A stretch of DNA of 64,000 nt, taken from positions 1 through 64,000 of the forward strand of contig JAFLCB010000016.1 in the NCBI GenBank assembly GCA_017302795.1. Reading direction: 5' to 3'. A program made the position numbers and the translations under genes. This document shows, in pieces, positions 23,281-33,215 of this stretch (position 1 is the stretch's first letter; each line of letters starts with the position of its first letter). Origin of the DNA: Deltaproteobacteria bacterium (GTDB lineage: Bacteria > Bdellovibrionota > Bdellovibrionia > Bdellovibrionales > JAMPXM01). Below the pieces are notes generated by a model. It saw only the letters and a program-made list of their open reading frames with translations. It made no database searches and was not told the origin of the DNA.

Positions 23281-25758
23281 GTGCACGTCATGAATGCAGG
23301 TAAGTTCGGAAATAAATTTGGAAAACCGGGTCGCGGTAAGTCTCACGGAAAATCAGGGAGCCGTGAGCAGCTTCACACGCGCTCGCACTACATTGATCAT
23401 TCGATGCGCTTTCTTGACTGGGTCAACGATCTCGGTTTCGAAAAAACGTATATCGGTTCGCTGATCGCTACTTTGGACGATAAACTTCAGCTGCGGCGTC
23501 TGGCGGCGTTGTTTTTATTTTCGCTCTTGCTCTCTTTCTTGTTATTCAGCGATTTTGACTTTTCGTTTTCTGCGCGAATTGGTGACATGGTTTCGCGCGA
23601 CATAAAAAGTCCTGTCAGTTTCGAAATAGTCGACGAAGTGTCGACCGAGCAAAAACGAAGACAATCAGAACTGGGCGTGACTCCTGTTTTCGATTACGAT
23701 CGCGGCGCGTATGATGAGCTTTATGGCCGAATTTATAGCTCCTTCCGAAAGGGCCGCGATGAAATACGCGGCATAAGTTTATCGAAGGACGAATTCGATC
23801 GATGGGACCAAATGAAGAAACTGATGGCGCTGCGCCCTCAGTTTGAAAAGCTGCTAGGTCATTCGATCTCGGAACCAGTTTTTGAATGGCTCATAGATAG
23901 GCGCTTCTCGCCGAAAATCGAAGCCGCCCTTACTGACCAGGTGGATGCCTGGGCGCAGATGAAAATTGTCGACAACTTGTCCCAATCTGTTCCGCCTGGC
24001 GCAAAAGAGGTTCTGCTTCGTGAGGTGACTCGCACCGGCCGAGGCCGCGAGTCGCTGAACACGTCACTTGATATGCGCGATTTACGCGACGAGGACGGTC
24101 TGGGAATCAAGGCAATCGCTCAGCGGCGCGGGTTTAATGGTGCGGATCTTCGCCTTTACGAAGAGCTGTCGCGAAGCCTGATTCAGGCGACTGTAACGCC
24201 TAACCGGCAAGAGACAGAAACCCGGCGCGAGAAGGCCCGCGCTGAAGTTTTACCGGTCGTCATTTCTGTGAAAAAGGGACAAGTCATCATTCCTGAGGGA
24301 TCGGTTGTGCAGCCGATACACAAAACTCTTTTGAACGAAATTGAAATGCAGCGAAGCGATCGCAATCGAAAGCTAGTAAGTTTGGTTTCGGCGGTCATGT
24401 TCGTCGTCATGTCTCTCGTATTTTTCTCGTACCTGAGGCGATTCACTCTGAACCGTGTCAGTGTTTCGAACAAAGATCTTGCGATCATGGGTGTCGTGAC
24501 GATCTTGGTGACGGTCTTCACAAAGTTTTTTATTTTCCTCATGAACTCAGCCTTCTCTTCCCATTTCGGCTCCATGATTCCCGAGGCAGCCTTCATGTAC
24601 GCCGCTCCTGTTGCCCTGGGTCCGATGCTGGTTGGACTTCTGATCGTATCGGGCGAAGTCGTTTGGATATTCACCCTTTTCTTGGCGATAGTTCTCGGTG
24701 TGATGGTCGATTTTAAGTTTGCGTTTGTTTTGGTGTCGGTCGTCGGGGGCCTGGCTGCAGCGCGCGGTGTGCATAAGTTTAAGCGCCGAAATGATCTCTA
24801 TTGGGCTGGCGTTCGCACGGGGCTAGTGAATGCCGCGATGGTGCTTTTGGTTACAGTCATGATCGGTCGTAACGAAGAAAATTTTCTCTCACTTCTGGCC
24901 TGGTCGGTGCCGGCGGGATTTTTAGCCGGGATCCTATCCAGTCTTCTGGCATCAGCGCTCATTCCGATATTGGAATCGGTCTTTAACGCAACAACAGACG
25001 TAGCGTTGATGGAACTTGCGAATCTTAACCATCCTCTATTGAAAGAAATGATTGTGAAGGCGCCTGGCACCTACCATCACTCGCTGGTTGTTGGTTCAAT
25101 GGTCGAATCCGCTGCGGAAGAAATAGGCGCCAATTCTTTGCTCGCAAAAGTGATGAGCTACTATCACGACATCGGAAAGACCGAACACTCGCAATACTTT
25201 ATTGAAAATCAAAAAGCTGGCCACAACCCTCACGACCACTTGAGCCCGAATATGTCAAAAACGATCCTTATCGCTCACGTCAAAGACGGTGTTGAGCTGG
25301 GTCTTGAGCACAAGCTAGGAAAGCCGATTATTGACGGGATCGTTCAGCATCACGGCACGACTCTGATTCAGTTTTTCTACAATCGAGCGGTTGAAAACCA
25401 AGACGAAGAAATTGATGAAGTTCAAGAGGAAGACTATCGTTATCCAGGGCCACGGCCCCAGTTCCGAGAGGCAGCGCTCATTATGCTTGCGGATTCAATA
25501 GAGGCGGCTTCTCGATCGCTGGATGAGCCGACGCCGATGCGGCTTCAGAACATTGTGAAAAACATAATTCAGCGAAAATTCATGGACGGTCAGCTGGAAG
25601 AGTGCAACCTCACACTCAAAGATCTTTCGATTATCGAAGACGCTTTTATTCGTGTACTGCTTGGAATCTATCACCAGCGCATCGATTATCCAAAGCGAGC
25701 CGGCGGGGGAGCTAGTGAAGCGCCGACACCGACGTTCACAGGTCGCGGTAATGCGTAA
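23281..25758 (+). CDS. PgpH-like 7TM-HD c-di-AMP phosphodiesterase
   Basis: An 825-residue membrane phosphodiesterase (GTG 23281, or ATG 23290 three codons later). After a basic N-terminus comes one transmembrane span (about 75-95) and a large extracytoplasmic 7TMR-HDED domain (about 100-345). Seven membrane spans follow (about 365-560) and then a cytoplasmic HD domain. The HD metal residues appear as TYHHSLVVGSMVE, YYHDIGKTEH, DGIVQHHGT and MLADSIEAA. In Listeria, PgpH hydrolyses c-di-AMP; the nucleotide used here is inferred from architecture. The gene overlaps ybeY by 8 bp, the conserved pgpH-ybeY order. Confidence 0.88.
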   Translation: MHVMNAGKFGNKFGKPGRGKSHGKSGSREQLHTRSHYIDHSMRFLDWVNDLGFEKTYIGSLIATLDDKLQLRRLAALFLFSLLLSFLLFSDFDFSFSARIGDMVSRDIKSPVSFEIVDEVSTEQKRRQSELGVTPVFDYDRGAYDELYGRIYSSFRKGRDEIRGISLSKDEFDRWDQMKKLMALRPQFEKLLGHSISEPVFEWLIDRRFSPKIEAALTDQVDAWAQMKIVDNLSQSVPPGAKEVLLREVTRTGRGRESLNTSLDMRDLRDEDGLGIKAIAQRRGFNGADLRLYEELSRSLIQATVTPNRQETETRREKARAEVLPVVISVKKGQVIIPEGSVVQPIHKTLLNEIEMQRSDRNRKLVSLVSAVMFVVMSLVFFSYLRRFTLNRVSVSNKDLAIMGVVTILVTVFTKFFIFLMNSAFSSHFGSMIPEAAFMYAAPVALGPMLVGLLIVSGEVVWIFTLFLAIVLGVMVDFKFAFVLVSVVGGLAAARGVHKFKRRNDLYWAGVRTGLVNAAMVLLVTVMIGRNEENFLSLLAWSVPAGFLAGILSSLLASALIPILESVFNATTDVALMELANLNHPLLKEMIVKAPGTYHHSLVVGSMVESAAEEIGANSLLAKVMSYYHDIGKTEHSQYFIENQKAGHNPHDHLSPNMSKTILIAHVKDGVELGLEHKLGKPIIDGIVQHHGTTLIQFFYNRAVENQDEEIDEVQEEDYRYPGPRPQFREAALIMLADSIEAASRSLDEPTPMRLQNIVKNIIQRKFMDGQLEECNLTLKDLSIIEDAFIRVLLGIYHQRIDYPKRAGGGASEAPTPTFTGRGNA

Positions 25759-26209
25759 CATTGATTTTGTCGTGCGGGCCGGAGAGAAGCCGCCGCGTGC
25801 CTTTCTCAAAAAATGGATACCGATTCTTCGCAAAGAACTGCTTCAGGCTGAGCTTGGCGCGCGACGGGCGAAAGCCCTGAGGGATGCCAGTCACATCAGC
25901 TTGGTTTTCGTTTCCGCCAAAGAAATAAAACAGCTGAACAAAGTCTACCGGCGTAAAAGTCGCGCTACCGATGTCTTAAGTTTTGCACCGACGGAGCCTG
26001 GATCTTTGGGGGAGCTCGTATTTTCGCTCTCTGTTTTAAAAGAACAGGCGGCCGAACACGATCTGACTTTAAACATGGAACTTGGTTACATGGTTTTGCA
26101 CGGCATTTTGCACCTGCTGGGGCTTGATCACGAGCGCAGTGTTTCGGAAGCGAAACGCATGTTTCGGATCCAGGATAAGGTCTTTGACGCTGTAGGAAGC
26201 CGTTGGTAA
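25751..26209 (+). CDS. ybeY: Endoribonuclease YbeY
   Basis: A 152-residue metal-dependent RNase for 16S rRNA 3'-end maturation and 70S quality control. ATG 25751 overlaps the pgpH stop. The zinc motif HGILHLLGLDH (H-x3-H-x5-H) is near residue 117. The conserved KQLNKVYRRKSRATDVLSFA segment, with the Thr-Asp-Val-Leu-Ser-Phe core, lies about 60-80. Length is normal. It is followed by prfB with an 11-bp gap, so translation is probably continuous. Confidence 0.94.
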   Translation: MRNIDFVVRAGEKPPRAFLKKWIPILRKELLQAELGARRAKALRDASHISLVFVSAKEIKQLNKVYRRKSRATDVLSFAPTEPGSLGELVFSLSVLKEQAAEHDLTLNMELGYMVLHGILHLLGLDHERSVSEAKRMFRIQDKVFDAVGSRW

Positions 26210-26219
26210 GACTTTTCCC

Positions 26220-27369
26220 ATGAGCATCGCGACGCAGTCCATTGAATTCAAAAGTCGGCTTCAAGCCATCATTGCAAAGGCCGCCGAGCTTCGGGGGTAT
26301 CTTTGACGTCCCTAAAAAAGAAAAGCGACTTCAGGAAGTAAGTTTACAATCCGAGAATCCGGCTGTTTGGAACGATCCAGATAAAATGCAAAAGCTGAAC
26401 AAAGAGCGGTCGGTGCTCGAAAAAGATATCGCTGCTTGGAAATCGCTCTCTTCACGATCTGAAGATGCGATGGTGCTTTTGGAAATGTCGGTTGAGGCTG
26501 GGGATGAGGGTTCGTTTCAAGAAGTGGTGACAGAAGCCGCTGCACTTGAGTCTTTGGTTCATCAACTGGAAATCAAAAAAATGCTTTCGGGTGAACTCGA
26601 TCAAAACTCCACCTACATTTCGATCAACTCAGGGGCTGGAGGAACGGAGGCTCAAGATTGGGCCGAGATGCTTTATCGCATGTACATGCGCTACGGCGAA
26701 AAGCAGGGTTATAAGGTACAAGAAATTGAACGATCTGACGGCGAAGCTGCGGGAATTAAGTCTGCGACGCTTCTGATCGAAGGCCCCTACGCGTACGGGT
26801 ATTTAAAAGCTGAAAACGGCGTCCACCGCCTCGTTCGAGTCAGCCCTTATGACTCGAATGCGCGCCGGCACACCAGTTTTGCTTCGGTGTTTTGCTGGGC
26901 AGAGGTCGACGACGACATTAAGGTCGATCTCAATATGGCAGATGTAAAAGTCGACACTTACCGGGCTTCGGGCGCAGGCGGTCAGCACGTCAACAAAACT
27001 GATTCTGCGGTCCGAATGACCCATTTGCCTACCGGAATCGTGGTTCAGTGCCAAAACGAACGATCGCAGCATTCCAATCGAGATCGCGCGATTAAAATGC
27101 TGAAGGCCGCCATGTATGAGCGTGAAGTTGAAGCACGCAACAAAGCAAAAGATGAAATGAATTCTGTCAAAAAAGCGGTCGAATGGGGCTCGCAGATTCG
27201 TTCTTACGTGATGCATCCGTATCAGCTTGTAAAAGACCATCGAACTCAATTTGAAACGAGCCAGGTCCAAACGGTGATGGATGGATCGATCGACGATTTC
27301 ATTTACGCCTACTTGAAAAACCCTGTAAATGAACGGGCTTCTTCGTCCTCTCTTCCAGGTGACGAGTGA
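26220..27369 (+). CDS. prfB: Peptide chain release factor 2, made by programmed +1 frameshift
   Basis: Frame one starts at ATG 26220 and reads 28 codons to CTT-TGA (TGA 26304-26306). The shift sequence is the classic one: GGGGGT acting as an internal ribosome-binding site, then TAT CTT TGA C. Skipping the T at 26304 continues with GAC and reads DVPKKEKRLQEV to 27369, about 382 residues in all. RF2 recognises UGA and UAA, so low RF2 promotes its own synthesis. The catalytic GGQ is in GAGGQHVNKTDSAVR. The stop-recognition tripeptide, usually SPF, reads SPY in VSPYDSNARRHTSF. The stop overlaps the next start. Confidence 0.96.
26291..26307 (+). promoter_or_regulatory. prfB programmed frameshift site
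   Basis: TCGGGGGTATCTTTGAC keeps the three parts of the RF2 frameshift signal: a purine-rich internal Shine-Dalgarno-like run, the spacing to CTT, and the UGA-C stop context. Matches to the E. coli site are near-complete from GGGGGTATCTTTGAC. Confidence 0.95.
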
Positions 27370-28637
27370 GCGTGCGACTTTGGTTAGCTGCTAGATTTTT
27401 GGCCCACCACACCGGTGCTGGTGGAAGCGGCGGTAAAGATCATCCGCCAATTTGGAAGCGAATTGGTCTTCCGGCGATGCTCTCCATCGTTGGTCTTGCG
27501 ATCGGAGTCGCATCACTCACAGTGGCCATGGCAGTTGTTAGCGGATTCGAATCGACGCTTCGATCCGCATTGATAGATGTGTTTGGGGACCTGCTTGTTG
27601 TGCGGCGGGGCGACGAGACCGTGACGTTCGAGCGCACGCGCGAAAAGCTGAAAGAAATTCTTCCGGACCTTACAGGTGTCACGCCATTCATCACGCTCGA
27701 AGCAATTGTTGTAGGCCAGGGAAAATTGAACGGCGTGGTCATTCAAGGCGTCGACCCGGAAACAGTCGATTCCGTTCTACAAATTCGCTCGAGAGTTATA
27801 AAGGGAAAGTTCGAAATAGGGGTCGAGGGCGATCAGCCCGCAAAAGCCTTGGTTGGCAAAGCACTGGCGAAAAGATTTGGCCTTGATGTTGGGAAAACTT
27901 TTCGAGCGGTTTTGCCTAAGCCGTCAGCGAGCGACACGTCGGCCTTCGTTTCAAGCGTTGCGTCGTTTGTTGTAACTGGAATTATTGATTTCGGAAAAGC
28001 TGACTACGATGAACGAACAATCGTGACGTCTCTTCATCAGGCGCGAGTGCTGGGATCTATTCAGGCCCCCTTCACAGGGCTGCGAGTCAAGCTGAAGGAC
28101 TCGGGACGAGCACAAGAGGCGGCAACTGATTTAACCCGTGCCCTTGGGCCTAGCTGGTGGATCATGGATTGGTCGGAGGGAAATCGAAATTTCTTCCGCG
28201 CCATTAAGTACGAACGCATTGCGATCTTTTTTGTGATCTTCATCATGGTTATTGCGGCGAGCTTCAACGTTGCGAGTAACATTTTTATCGGCGTTTTGCG
28301 TAGGACTTCTGAAATTTCAATTTTGCGGGCACTTGGTTTCTCGAAGCGCGACGTTGCGACGCTATTTAGAATGCAGGGTTTGCTGTTTGGAATTGTGGGA
28401 ACGTTCGTCGGTCTGGTCTTTGGCGTTTTGCTTGCGGGACTTTTTTTATGGGCCCAGACCGCACTGAACCTACTCCCGGCGGAAGTGTATAAACTGAATC
28501 GCATTGGCGTAGAATTTAACTTCTTCGATATTGCGATCGTTGTAGTTGCAGCCGTTATGATTTGCGTGCTTGCGTCGCTTGGGCCGGCCGCTCGCGCAGC
28601 GCAAATGGATCCAGTGGAAGGGCTTCGACATGAATAG
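27366..28637 (+). CDS. LolC/LolE-type lipoprotein-release ABC permease
   Basis: A 423-residue inner-membrane protein (GTG 27366, overlapping the prfB stop). It has the MacB/LolCDE layout: one membrane span near 40-65 (LSIVGLAIGVASLTVAMAVVSGFE), a periplasmic domain of about 200 residues, then three spans in the C-terminal FtsX domain (FFVIFIMVIAASFNVASN, then ILRALGFSKRDVATLFRMQGLLFGIVG, and a final one). LolCDE extracts lipoproteins from the inner membrane for LolA. Only one permease gene is present next to lolD, so it may act as a homodimer, as in LolF-type systems. It overlaps lolD by 8 bp. Confidence 0.87.
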   Translation: MSVRLWLAARFLAHHTGAGGSGGKDHPPIWKRIGLPAMLSIVGLAIGVASLTVAMAVVSGFESTLRSALIDVFGDLLVVRRGDETVTFERTREKLKEILPDLTGVTPFITLEAIVVGQGKLNGVVIQGVDPETVDSVLQIRSRVIKGKFEIGVEGDQPAKALVGKALAKRFGLDVGKTFRAVLPKPSASDTSAFVSSVASFVVTGIIDFGKADYDERTIVTSLHQARVLGSIQAPFTGLRVKLKDSGRAQEAATDLTRALGPSWWIMDWSEGNRNFFRAIKYERIAIFFVIFIMVIAASFNVASNIFIGVLRRTSEISILRALGFSKRDVATLFRMQGLLFGIVGTFVGLVFGVLLAGLFLWAQTALNLLPAEVYKLNRIGVEFNFFDIAIVVVAAVMICVLASLGPAARAAQMDPVEGLRHE

Positions 28638-29301
28638 TTTTTTGGAAGCGCGCGGAGTTACAAAGTCCTATCCAATGGTCTCTGGCCGACTAGAGATCCT
28701 AAAGGGCATCGATCTGACGATCGAAAAGGGTGAGGCGATTAGCATCGTCGGCGCCAGCGGCGCCGGAAAAAGCACGTTGCTACACATTTTAGGGACGCTT
28801 GATCGTCCGACTTTGGGCAAAGTTTTTCATCGCGGGCTCGATCTGACGAAGATGAATGACGATGACGTGGCAAAGCACCGCAACCAAACCATGGGCTTTG
28901 TTTTTCAGTTCCACCACTTGCTCGCAGAGTTTTCCGCGCTCGAAAATGTGGCAATGCCGCTTCGAATTGCAGGAGAAATGCCACAGCACGCACTTCGTGT
29001 AGCGGAAGAACAACTGGTGGCGCTCGGCCTGAAAGACCGACTGCATCATAGGCCAAACGAATTGAGTGGGGGCGAACAGCAGCGAGTCGCAATCGCGAGA
29101 TCGATTGTTCGGAAGCCCGAGATTCTTTTTGCCGACGAGCCAACTGGCAATTTGGACACGCAGAATGCCGCCAGAATTCAAGATTTGATGTTTGAGTTGC
29201 ATCAAAGGTTGGGCTTGACCCTCGTTGTCGTGACTCATGATCAAGCCTTTGCTGGCCGATTTCCTCGCGCGCTGCGCATGAGGGACGGGCAATGGGAGTA
29301 G
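28630..29301 (+). CDS. lolD: Lipoprotein-releasing ABC ATPase LolD
   Basis: A 223-residue ATPase driving lipoprotein release by the adjacent permease. ATG 28630 lies inside the end of the permease gene (stop TAG 28635-28637). Walker A GASGAGKST is at about 41-49, the Q-loop FVFQFHHLL near 91, signature LSGGEQQRVAIARS near 146, Walker B ILFADEPTGNLD, and the switch His in VVVTHD. The FxxHHLL...FSALENVAMPL stretch is typical of LolD. The 76-bp gap to bamA is the largest in this part of the cluster and could carry a promoter. Confidence 0.93.
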   Translation: MNSFLEARGVTKSYPMVSGRLEILKGIDLTIEKGEAISIVGASGAGKSTLLHILGTLDRPTLGKVFHRGLDLTKMNDDDVAKHRNQTMGFVFQFHHLLAEFSALENVAMPLRIAGEMPQHALRVAEEQLVALGLKDRLHHRPNELSGGEQQRVAIARSIVRKPEILFADEPTGNLDTQNAARIQDLMFELHQRLGLTLVVVTHDQAFAGRFPRALRMRDGQWE

Positions 29302-29377
29302 AGGAATTTTTGACAACCACTAGAGATTCCACTAGGCTCTGGTCGAACTTACGCAACTAGTTAATTTAGTTAAAGAT

Positions 29378-32002
29378 TTGAGGGTTTTCATCCTGAGCCG
29401 CATCTTGAATAACCAACCCAGATCATTCTCCTTTTCATTAATCGCCACGAAGAGCGTCAATGCGAGGGCCGTGTCTTTCGCTAAAACAGTGGCGATCGCT
29501 GTTGCGCTGTCGTGCTTGTTTCCGCCGGTGTTTTCGGCCTCGGCGCAAACAGTGACGCCAGCTTTGAAGCCAGCGAAGCGTCAGGTCGCAAAGCCGCCAG
29601 CCGCGCAAAGACCGGCCGCGAAAAAAGCGGCGGCTCGAAATGCAAACCGAAAGAGTTCAACTGCAGCATCGCGCTTGTCGAACGTCGCCAAAGTGGTGGC
29701 CGCCGGCGAAGGTCCGGTGGTTCAGAAAATTCAAGTGAAGGGGAATAAGAAAATTGAAACCGATGCGGTTGTTGCGAAGCTCGCAACTAAGCAGGGTTCA
29801 GGAATTTCCGGAGAAAAGCTTCGCCAAGATCTGGATGTGCTTTTCAAAACGGGATTTTTCTATGACGTAAAGATCGAGCGGGACAATGTCGAGGGGGGCG
29901 TTCAGCTGACCTACAACGTTGTCGAAAAGCCGTCAGTTGTTGAAATCACTTTTGCTGGAAATAATGAAATCGATTCGACGGAGCTTCAGACCACGGCCGC
30001 GATAAAACCCTATGAAGTTCTCAACATGGGCCGAATTCGCGAAGCCGTCGAGAAAATTCAAAAGCTTTACGAAGACAAAGGATATTTTCTTGCGCGCATC
30101 ACGCCGAAGGTCGAACCGGCTGGTAAAGACGGTTTGGGCGAAGAGGCCGTAAAACTGACGTTTGAAGTTCAAGAGAACGACAAAGTGAAAGTGAAGCGGA
30201 TCACGATTCTCGGAAATAAACAGATAGCGGATGGCAAAATCAAAGGACTCTTGCAGACGCAAGAGGGTGGTTTCTTTAGTTTTATTTCCTCTAGTGGTTC
30301 CTATAAACAAGATGCATTCGATCGCGACGTGCAGCTGATCAATTACCTCTATTTCAATGAGGGGTATGTTCAGATCAAAGTTGATCGACCACAGGTCTAC
30401 GTAACGCCAGACAAAAAAGGCATATACATCACGATCCGAGTGGAAGAGGGCGAGCGCTACAAAGTCGGCTCGATCGACTTCGCTGGCGACTTGCTGTTTC
30501 CGCGATCAGAGCTTGAAGAAGCGACAGAAATTGATGGCACCGGCTGGTATCAGCACGAGACGCTGTTGAAAGACATTCGCACCGTTCAAGCAAAGTATGG
30601 GGATCTCGGGTACGCCTACGCGAACATTATTCCGCGAACGCGACCGCGCGACAAAGACCGAGAACTCGACATCACTTTTGAGATCGACAAGGGAAACAAA
30701 GTCTATTTCGGTCGAATCAACGTTGTCGGAAACTCGAAGACTCGCGACAAAGTTGTTCGACGTGAACTTCTTGTGCAAGAGGGCGAACTTTATAATGAGA
30801 CTCGCAAACGCGAATCGCTTGATAACGTGAAACGTCTTGGTTTCTTCGACGAAGTGAACTTCAACTCGTCGACGCCGTCCGAGAACCAAGACCTAATGAA
30901 TATCGACATTGTCGTCAAAGAACGAAACACGGGTTCGATTCAAGTCGGCGCTGGGTATTCGACTTACTCGAGCTTTATTTTCAACGGCCAGGTGAACCAG
31001 ATCAATTTGATGGGACGCGGTCAGCGTTTAGGCGTATCGGTCGATATGTCCAGCAACCAATCGCTTTTCAATTTCAACTTCACCGAGCCCTACTTCTACG
31101 ACACCGAGTGGTCGGTAGGTGTCGATGCTTACCAATCAAAGCGAACGACGACAGAATATGAAGAAACCAAGAAGGGCGGCGCACTTCGAGTCGGCTATCC
31201 GATCACTCGATTCTTGCGCACTTTCCTTCGCTATAAACTGGAATCAGCGGAAATCAATTTGGATAGCGATTTCGGCGATCCGATTTTGTTCCCAGTTCCG
31301 GTTCCAGGCGGCGACCCGAACCCGCAGGGTAACCCAAACGGTGTGACCTCATCGGCGACGCTAACTTTGGAATATGATAAGCGAAATGATCGCTATACCC
31401 CAACTAAAGGTGTCTACACATCCGTTTCGCTTGAGTACGCTGGTCTTGGTGGTGATCATCAATTCACCAAAGGTTTAGCGACGGGCCGTTTTTATGAAAA
31501 AATCTTCTGGGATGTTATTTTTAGGAACAATCTGACTTACGGGTTTATTCGTTCGAACGTTGATGGCCGGGAACCTCCATTTAACGAGTTATTCCTTCTC
31601 GGCGGCGCGAATTCCTTGCGTGGCTACAACTGGTTCTCGATTGCGAAACGCAAACGGTCGACCAAGGTTTATAACGATTTGATCGCTCGCGGATTCCCAG
31701 CTGAAACTGCTGAGATCCGAGCTTGGCGTCCCTTTGGCGGCAAAGAGCAGTTGTTCTATCAGGCCGAGTTCGAATTCCCGCTGATCACTGAAGCCGGCAT
31801 CAAAGGTGTTGTGTTCTATGACATTGGTAACGCGGACGACGTCTTGGCTTTGTCAGAGTTCCGAAGTGACGTTGGATTTGGGTTCCGTTGGTTTTCGCCA
31901 ATCGGCCCCTTGCGATTCGAATGGGGTTTCCCTCTTGAGCGCAGACCTGAGCTAGAGGAGCCGGCGGTGGTGTTCCAGTTCGCGATCGGATCGCCATTTT
32001 AA
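29378..32002 (+). CDS. bamA: Outer-membrane assembly factor BamA
   Basis: An 874-residue protein that folds beta-barrels into the outer membrane. TTG 29378 is given; GTG 29471 is an alternative that places the hydrophobic signal (AVALSCLFPPVFSASA) closer to the N-terminus. After an Ala/Lys/Pro-rich linker, five POTRA repeats run from about 110 to 455, starting VVQKIQVKGNKKIETDAVV and ending with VYFGRINVVGNSKTRDKVVRRELL. The 16-strand barrel follows, with the conserved loop-6 region (EFEFPLI...GVVFYDIGNA) and C-terminal LRFEWGFPL...VFQFAIGSPF ending in Phe. It precedes skp, as in many Gram-negatives. Confidence 0.95.
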   Translation: MRVFILSRILNNQPRSFSFSLIATKSVNARAVSFAKTVAIAVALSCLFPPVFSASAQTVTPALKPAKRQVAKPPAAQRPAAKKAAARNANRKSSTAASRLSNVAKVVAAGEGPVVQKIQVKGNKKIETDAVVAKLATKQGSGISGEKLRQDLDVLFKTGFFYDVKIERDNVEGGVQLTYNVVEKPSVVEITFAGNNEIDSTELQTTAAIKPYEVLNMGRIREAVEKIQKLYEDKGYFLARITPKVEPAGKDGLGEEAVKLTFEVQENDKVKVKRITILGNKQIADGKIKGLLQTQEGGFFSFISSSGSYKQDAFDRDVQLINYLYFNEGYVQIKVDRPQVYVTPDKKGIYITIRVEEGERYKVGSIDFAGDLLFPRSELEEATEIDGTGWYQHETLLKDIRTVQAKYGDLGYAYANIIPRTRPRDKDRELDITFEIDKGNKVYFGRINVVGNSKTRDKVVRRELLVQEGELYNETRKRESLDNVKRLGFFDEVNFNSSTPSENQDLMNIDIVVKERNTGSIQVGAGYSTYSSFIFNGQVNQINLMGRGQRLGVSVDMSSNQSLFNFNFTEPYFYDTEWSVGVDAYQSKRTTTEYEETKKGGALRVGYPITRFLRTFLRYKLESAEINLDSDFGDPILFPVPVPGGDPNPQGNPNGVTSSATLTLEYDKRNDRYTPTKGVYTSVSLEYAGLGGDHQFTKGLATGRFYEKIFWDVIFRNNLTYGFIRSNVDGREPPFNELFLLGGANSLRGYNWFSIAKRKRSTKVYNDLIARGFPAETAEIRAWRPFGGKEQLFYQAEFEFPLITEAGIKGVVFYDIGNADDVLALSEFRSDVGFGFRWFSPIGPLRFEWGFPLERRPELEEPAVVFQFAIGSPF

Positions 32003-32069
32003 TTTTTGCAGCTAAATTTGTTATTTAGACTTTAAAACGGAAAATTTGCTTTCAGAAAAGGAGAGCTGA

Positions 32070-32687
32070 ATGAAAAACGAAAATCTAGGAACTGGTGCGA
32101 TGGGAACGATGAACTTTGCAAAAAAGGCGCTTTTCTCTGCGGCTGCGACTTCTTGTGCGTTGGCGCTTGCATTGACGATCAGTTCACAAATAATCGTGTC
32201 GGAAGCAATGGCAGCCGACGCACCGAAGGCAGACGCGATGGCTCCTGCGAAGATCGCGATTGTCGATATCGAAAAGGCGATCAAACAAACTTCTGCCGGA
32301 CAAAAAATGTCTAAGGAACTTCAAACGGAGTTCGAAAAGAAGAAAACTGAATTCACAAAACGCGATGGCGATCTTCGCAAGATGTTCGAAGATCTTGAAA
32401 AAAAGAAATCACTTTTGACGGATGAAGCTCGTCAGAAAAAGGCGATGGAGCTTCAGCAAGAGCAGATGAAGTTTCAAAAGGAAGTTGCTGACAGCCAAAC
32501 CGGAATTCAGAAAAAAGAACGCGAAATGCTAGAGCCGATCGCTAAAAAGATGGAAGAAATCATCGACCGAGTTGCGAAAGATGGCGGATACACAGCAATT
32601 CTTGATCGACGTGCGATTCTTTGGGGCTCGAAAGCGGCTGACCTAACAGAGGCGGTCGTAAAAGAGTTCGAAAAAGCGAAGAAGTAA
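32070..32687 (+). CDS. skp: OmpH/Skp-family periplasmic chaperone
   Basis: A 205-residue exported protein that would hold unfolded outer-membrane proteins on their way to BamA. AAGGAGAG precedes ATG 32070. The signal region is long (hydrophobic LALALTISSQIIV, cleavage near EAMAADA). The mature N-terminal strand KIAIVDIEKAIKQTSAGQKM is the family's start. A charged coiled-coil (about 85-160, KKKTEFTKRDGDLRKMFEDLEKKKS) forms the tentacle, and the C-terminus returns to the body with GGYTAILDRRAILWG. lpxD, which often follows skp, is absent: fabZ begins 11 bp later. Confidence 0.92.
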   Translation: MKNENLGTGAMGTMNFAKKALFSAAATSCALALALTISSQIIVSEAMAADAPKADAMAPAKIAIVDIEKAIKQTSAGQKMSKELQTEFEKKKTEFTKRDGDLRKMFEDLEKKKSLLTDEARQKKAMELQQEQMKFQKEVADSQTGIQKKEREMLEPIAKKMEEIIDRVAKDGGYTAILDRRAILWGSKAADLTEAVVKEFEKAKK

Positions 32688-32697
32688 GAGGAAGGTC

Positions 32698-33204
32698 ATG
32701 GCGTCGAAACCGGTCTACAACATCTCGGATATTTTGCGGATTCTTCCGCATCGCTTTCCGTTTCTTTTGGTCGACCGGGTCGATGTCCTCGATCGCGATT
32801 TGGCATCTTTTAAGAATGGAAAGAATCGCGTGGGATGGAAAATCCAGGCGCTGAAGAACGTGACATTCAACGAGCCATTTTTTCCGGGCCACTTTCCGCA
32901 TCGTCCGGTTATGCCGGGCGTTTTGCAAATTGAGGCCATGGCACAGGCGGCTTGTTTGTGCGTGGTCGATCCAGATGGACCTGAAATGGATGTCGCCATT
33001 GCTGGAATCAACGACGCCCGCTTCAGGCGGCCAGTGGTTCCGGGTGATAGTCTAGTTCTGCACGCAGAAATTTTGAAAGATCGCGGTCAGATCATGGTCA
33101 TAAAATGTTCGATGACGATCGATGGCGAGATAGCCAGCGAAGCAGAAATGATCGCCAAGATATTTCCTAAAGAAGTACTGTCTAAAGTTGCTCAAAAATT
33201 TTGA
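32698..33204 (+). CDS. fabZ: 3-hydroxyacyl-ACP dehydratase FabZ
   Basis: A 168-residue hotdog-fold enzyme that dehydrates 3-hydroxyacyl-ACP in fatty-acid synthesis and competes with LpxA for hydroxyacyl-ACP. The family signature is clear: ILRILPHRFPFLLVDRV at 10-26, then FFPGHFPHRPVMPGVLQIEAMAQAA near 60-85, with catalytic His in the GHFP motif and Glu in the QIEAMAQ helix. AGAGGAAGG lies before ATG 32698. The lpxA start lies 12 bp after the fabZ stop. Confidence 0.95.
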   Translation: MASKPVYNISDILRILPHRFPFLLVDRVDVLDRDLASFKNGKNRVGWKIQALKNVTFNEPFFPGHFPHRPVMPGVLQIEAMAQAACLCVVDPDGPEMDVAIAGINDARFRRPVVPGDSLVLHAEILKDRGQIMVIKCSMTIDGEIASEAEMIAKIFPKEVLSKVAQKF

Positions 33205-33215
33205 GAGGAATCGAC

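Noticed and set aside
26304-26306. prfB as a pseudogene because of an in-frame TGA
   Set aside because: The surrounding bases are the conserved autoregulatory +1 frameshift site.
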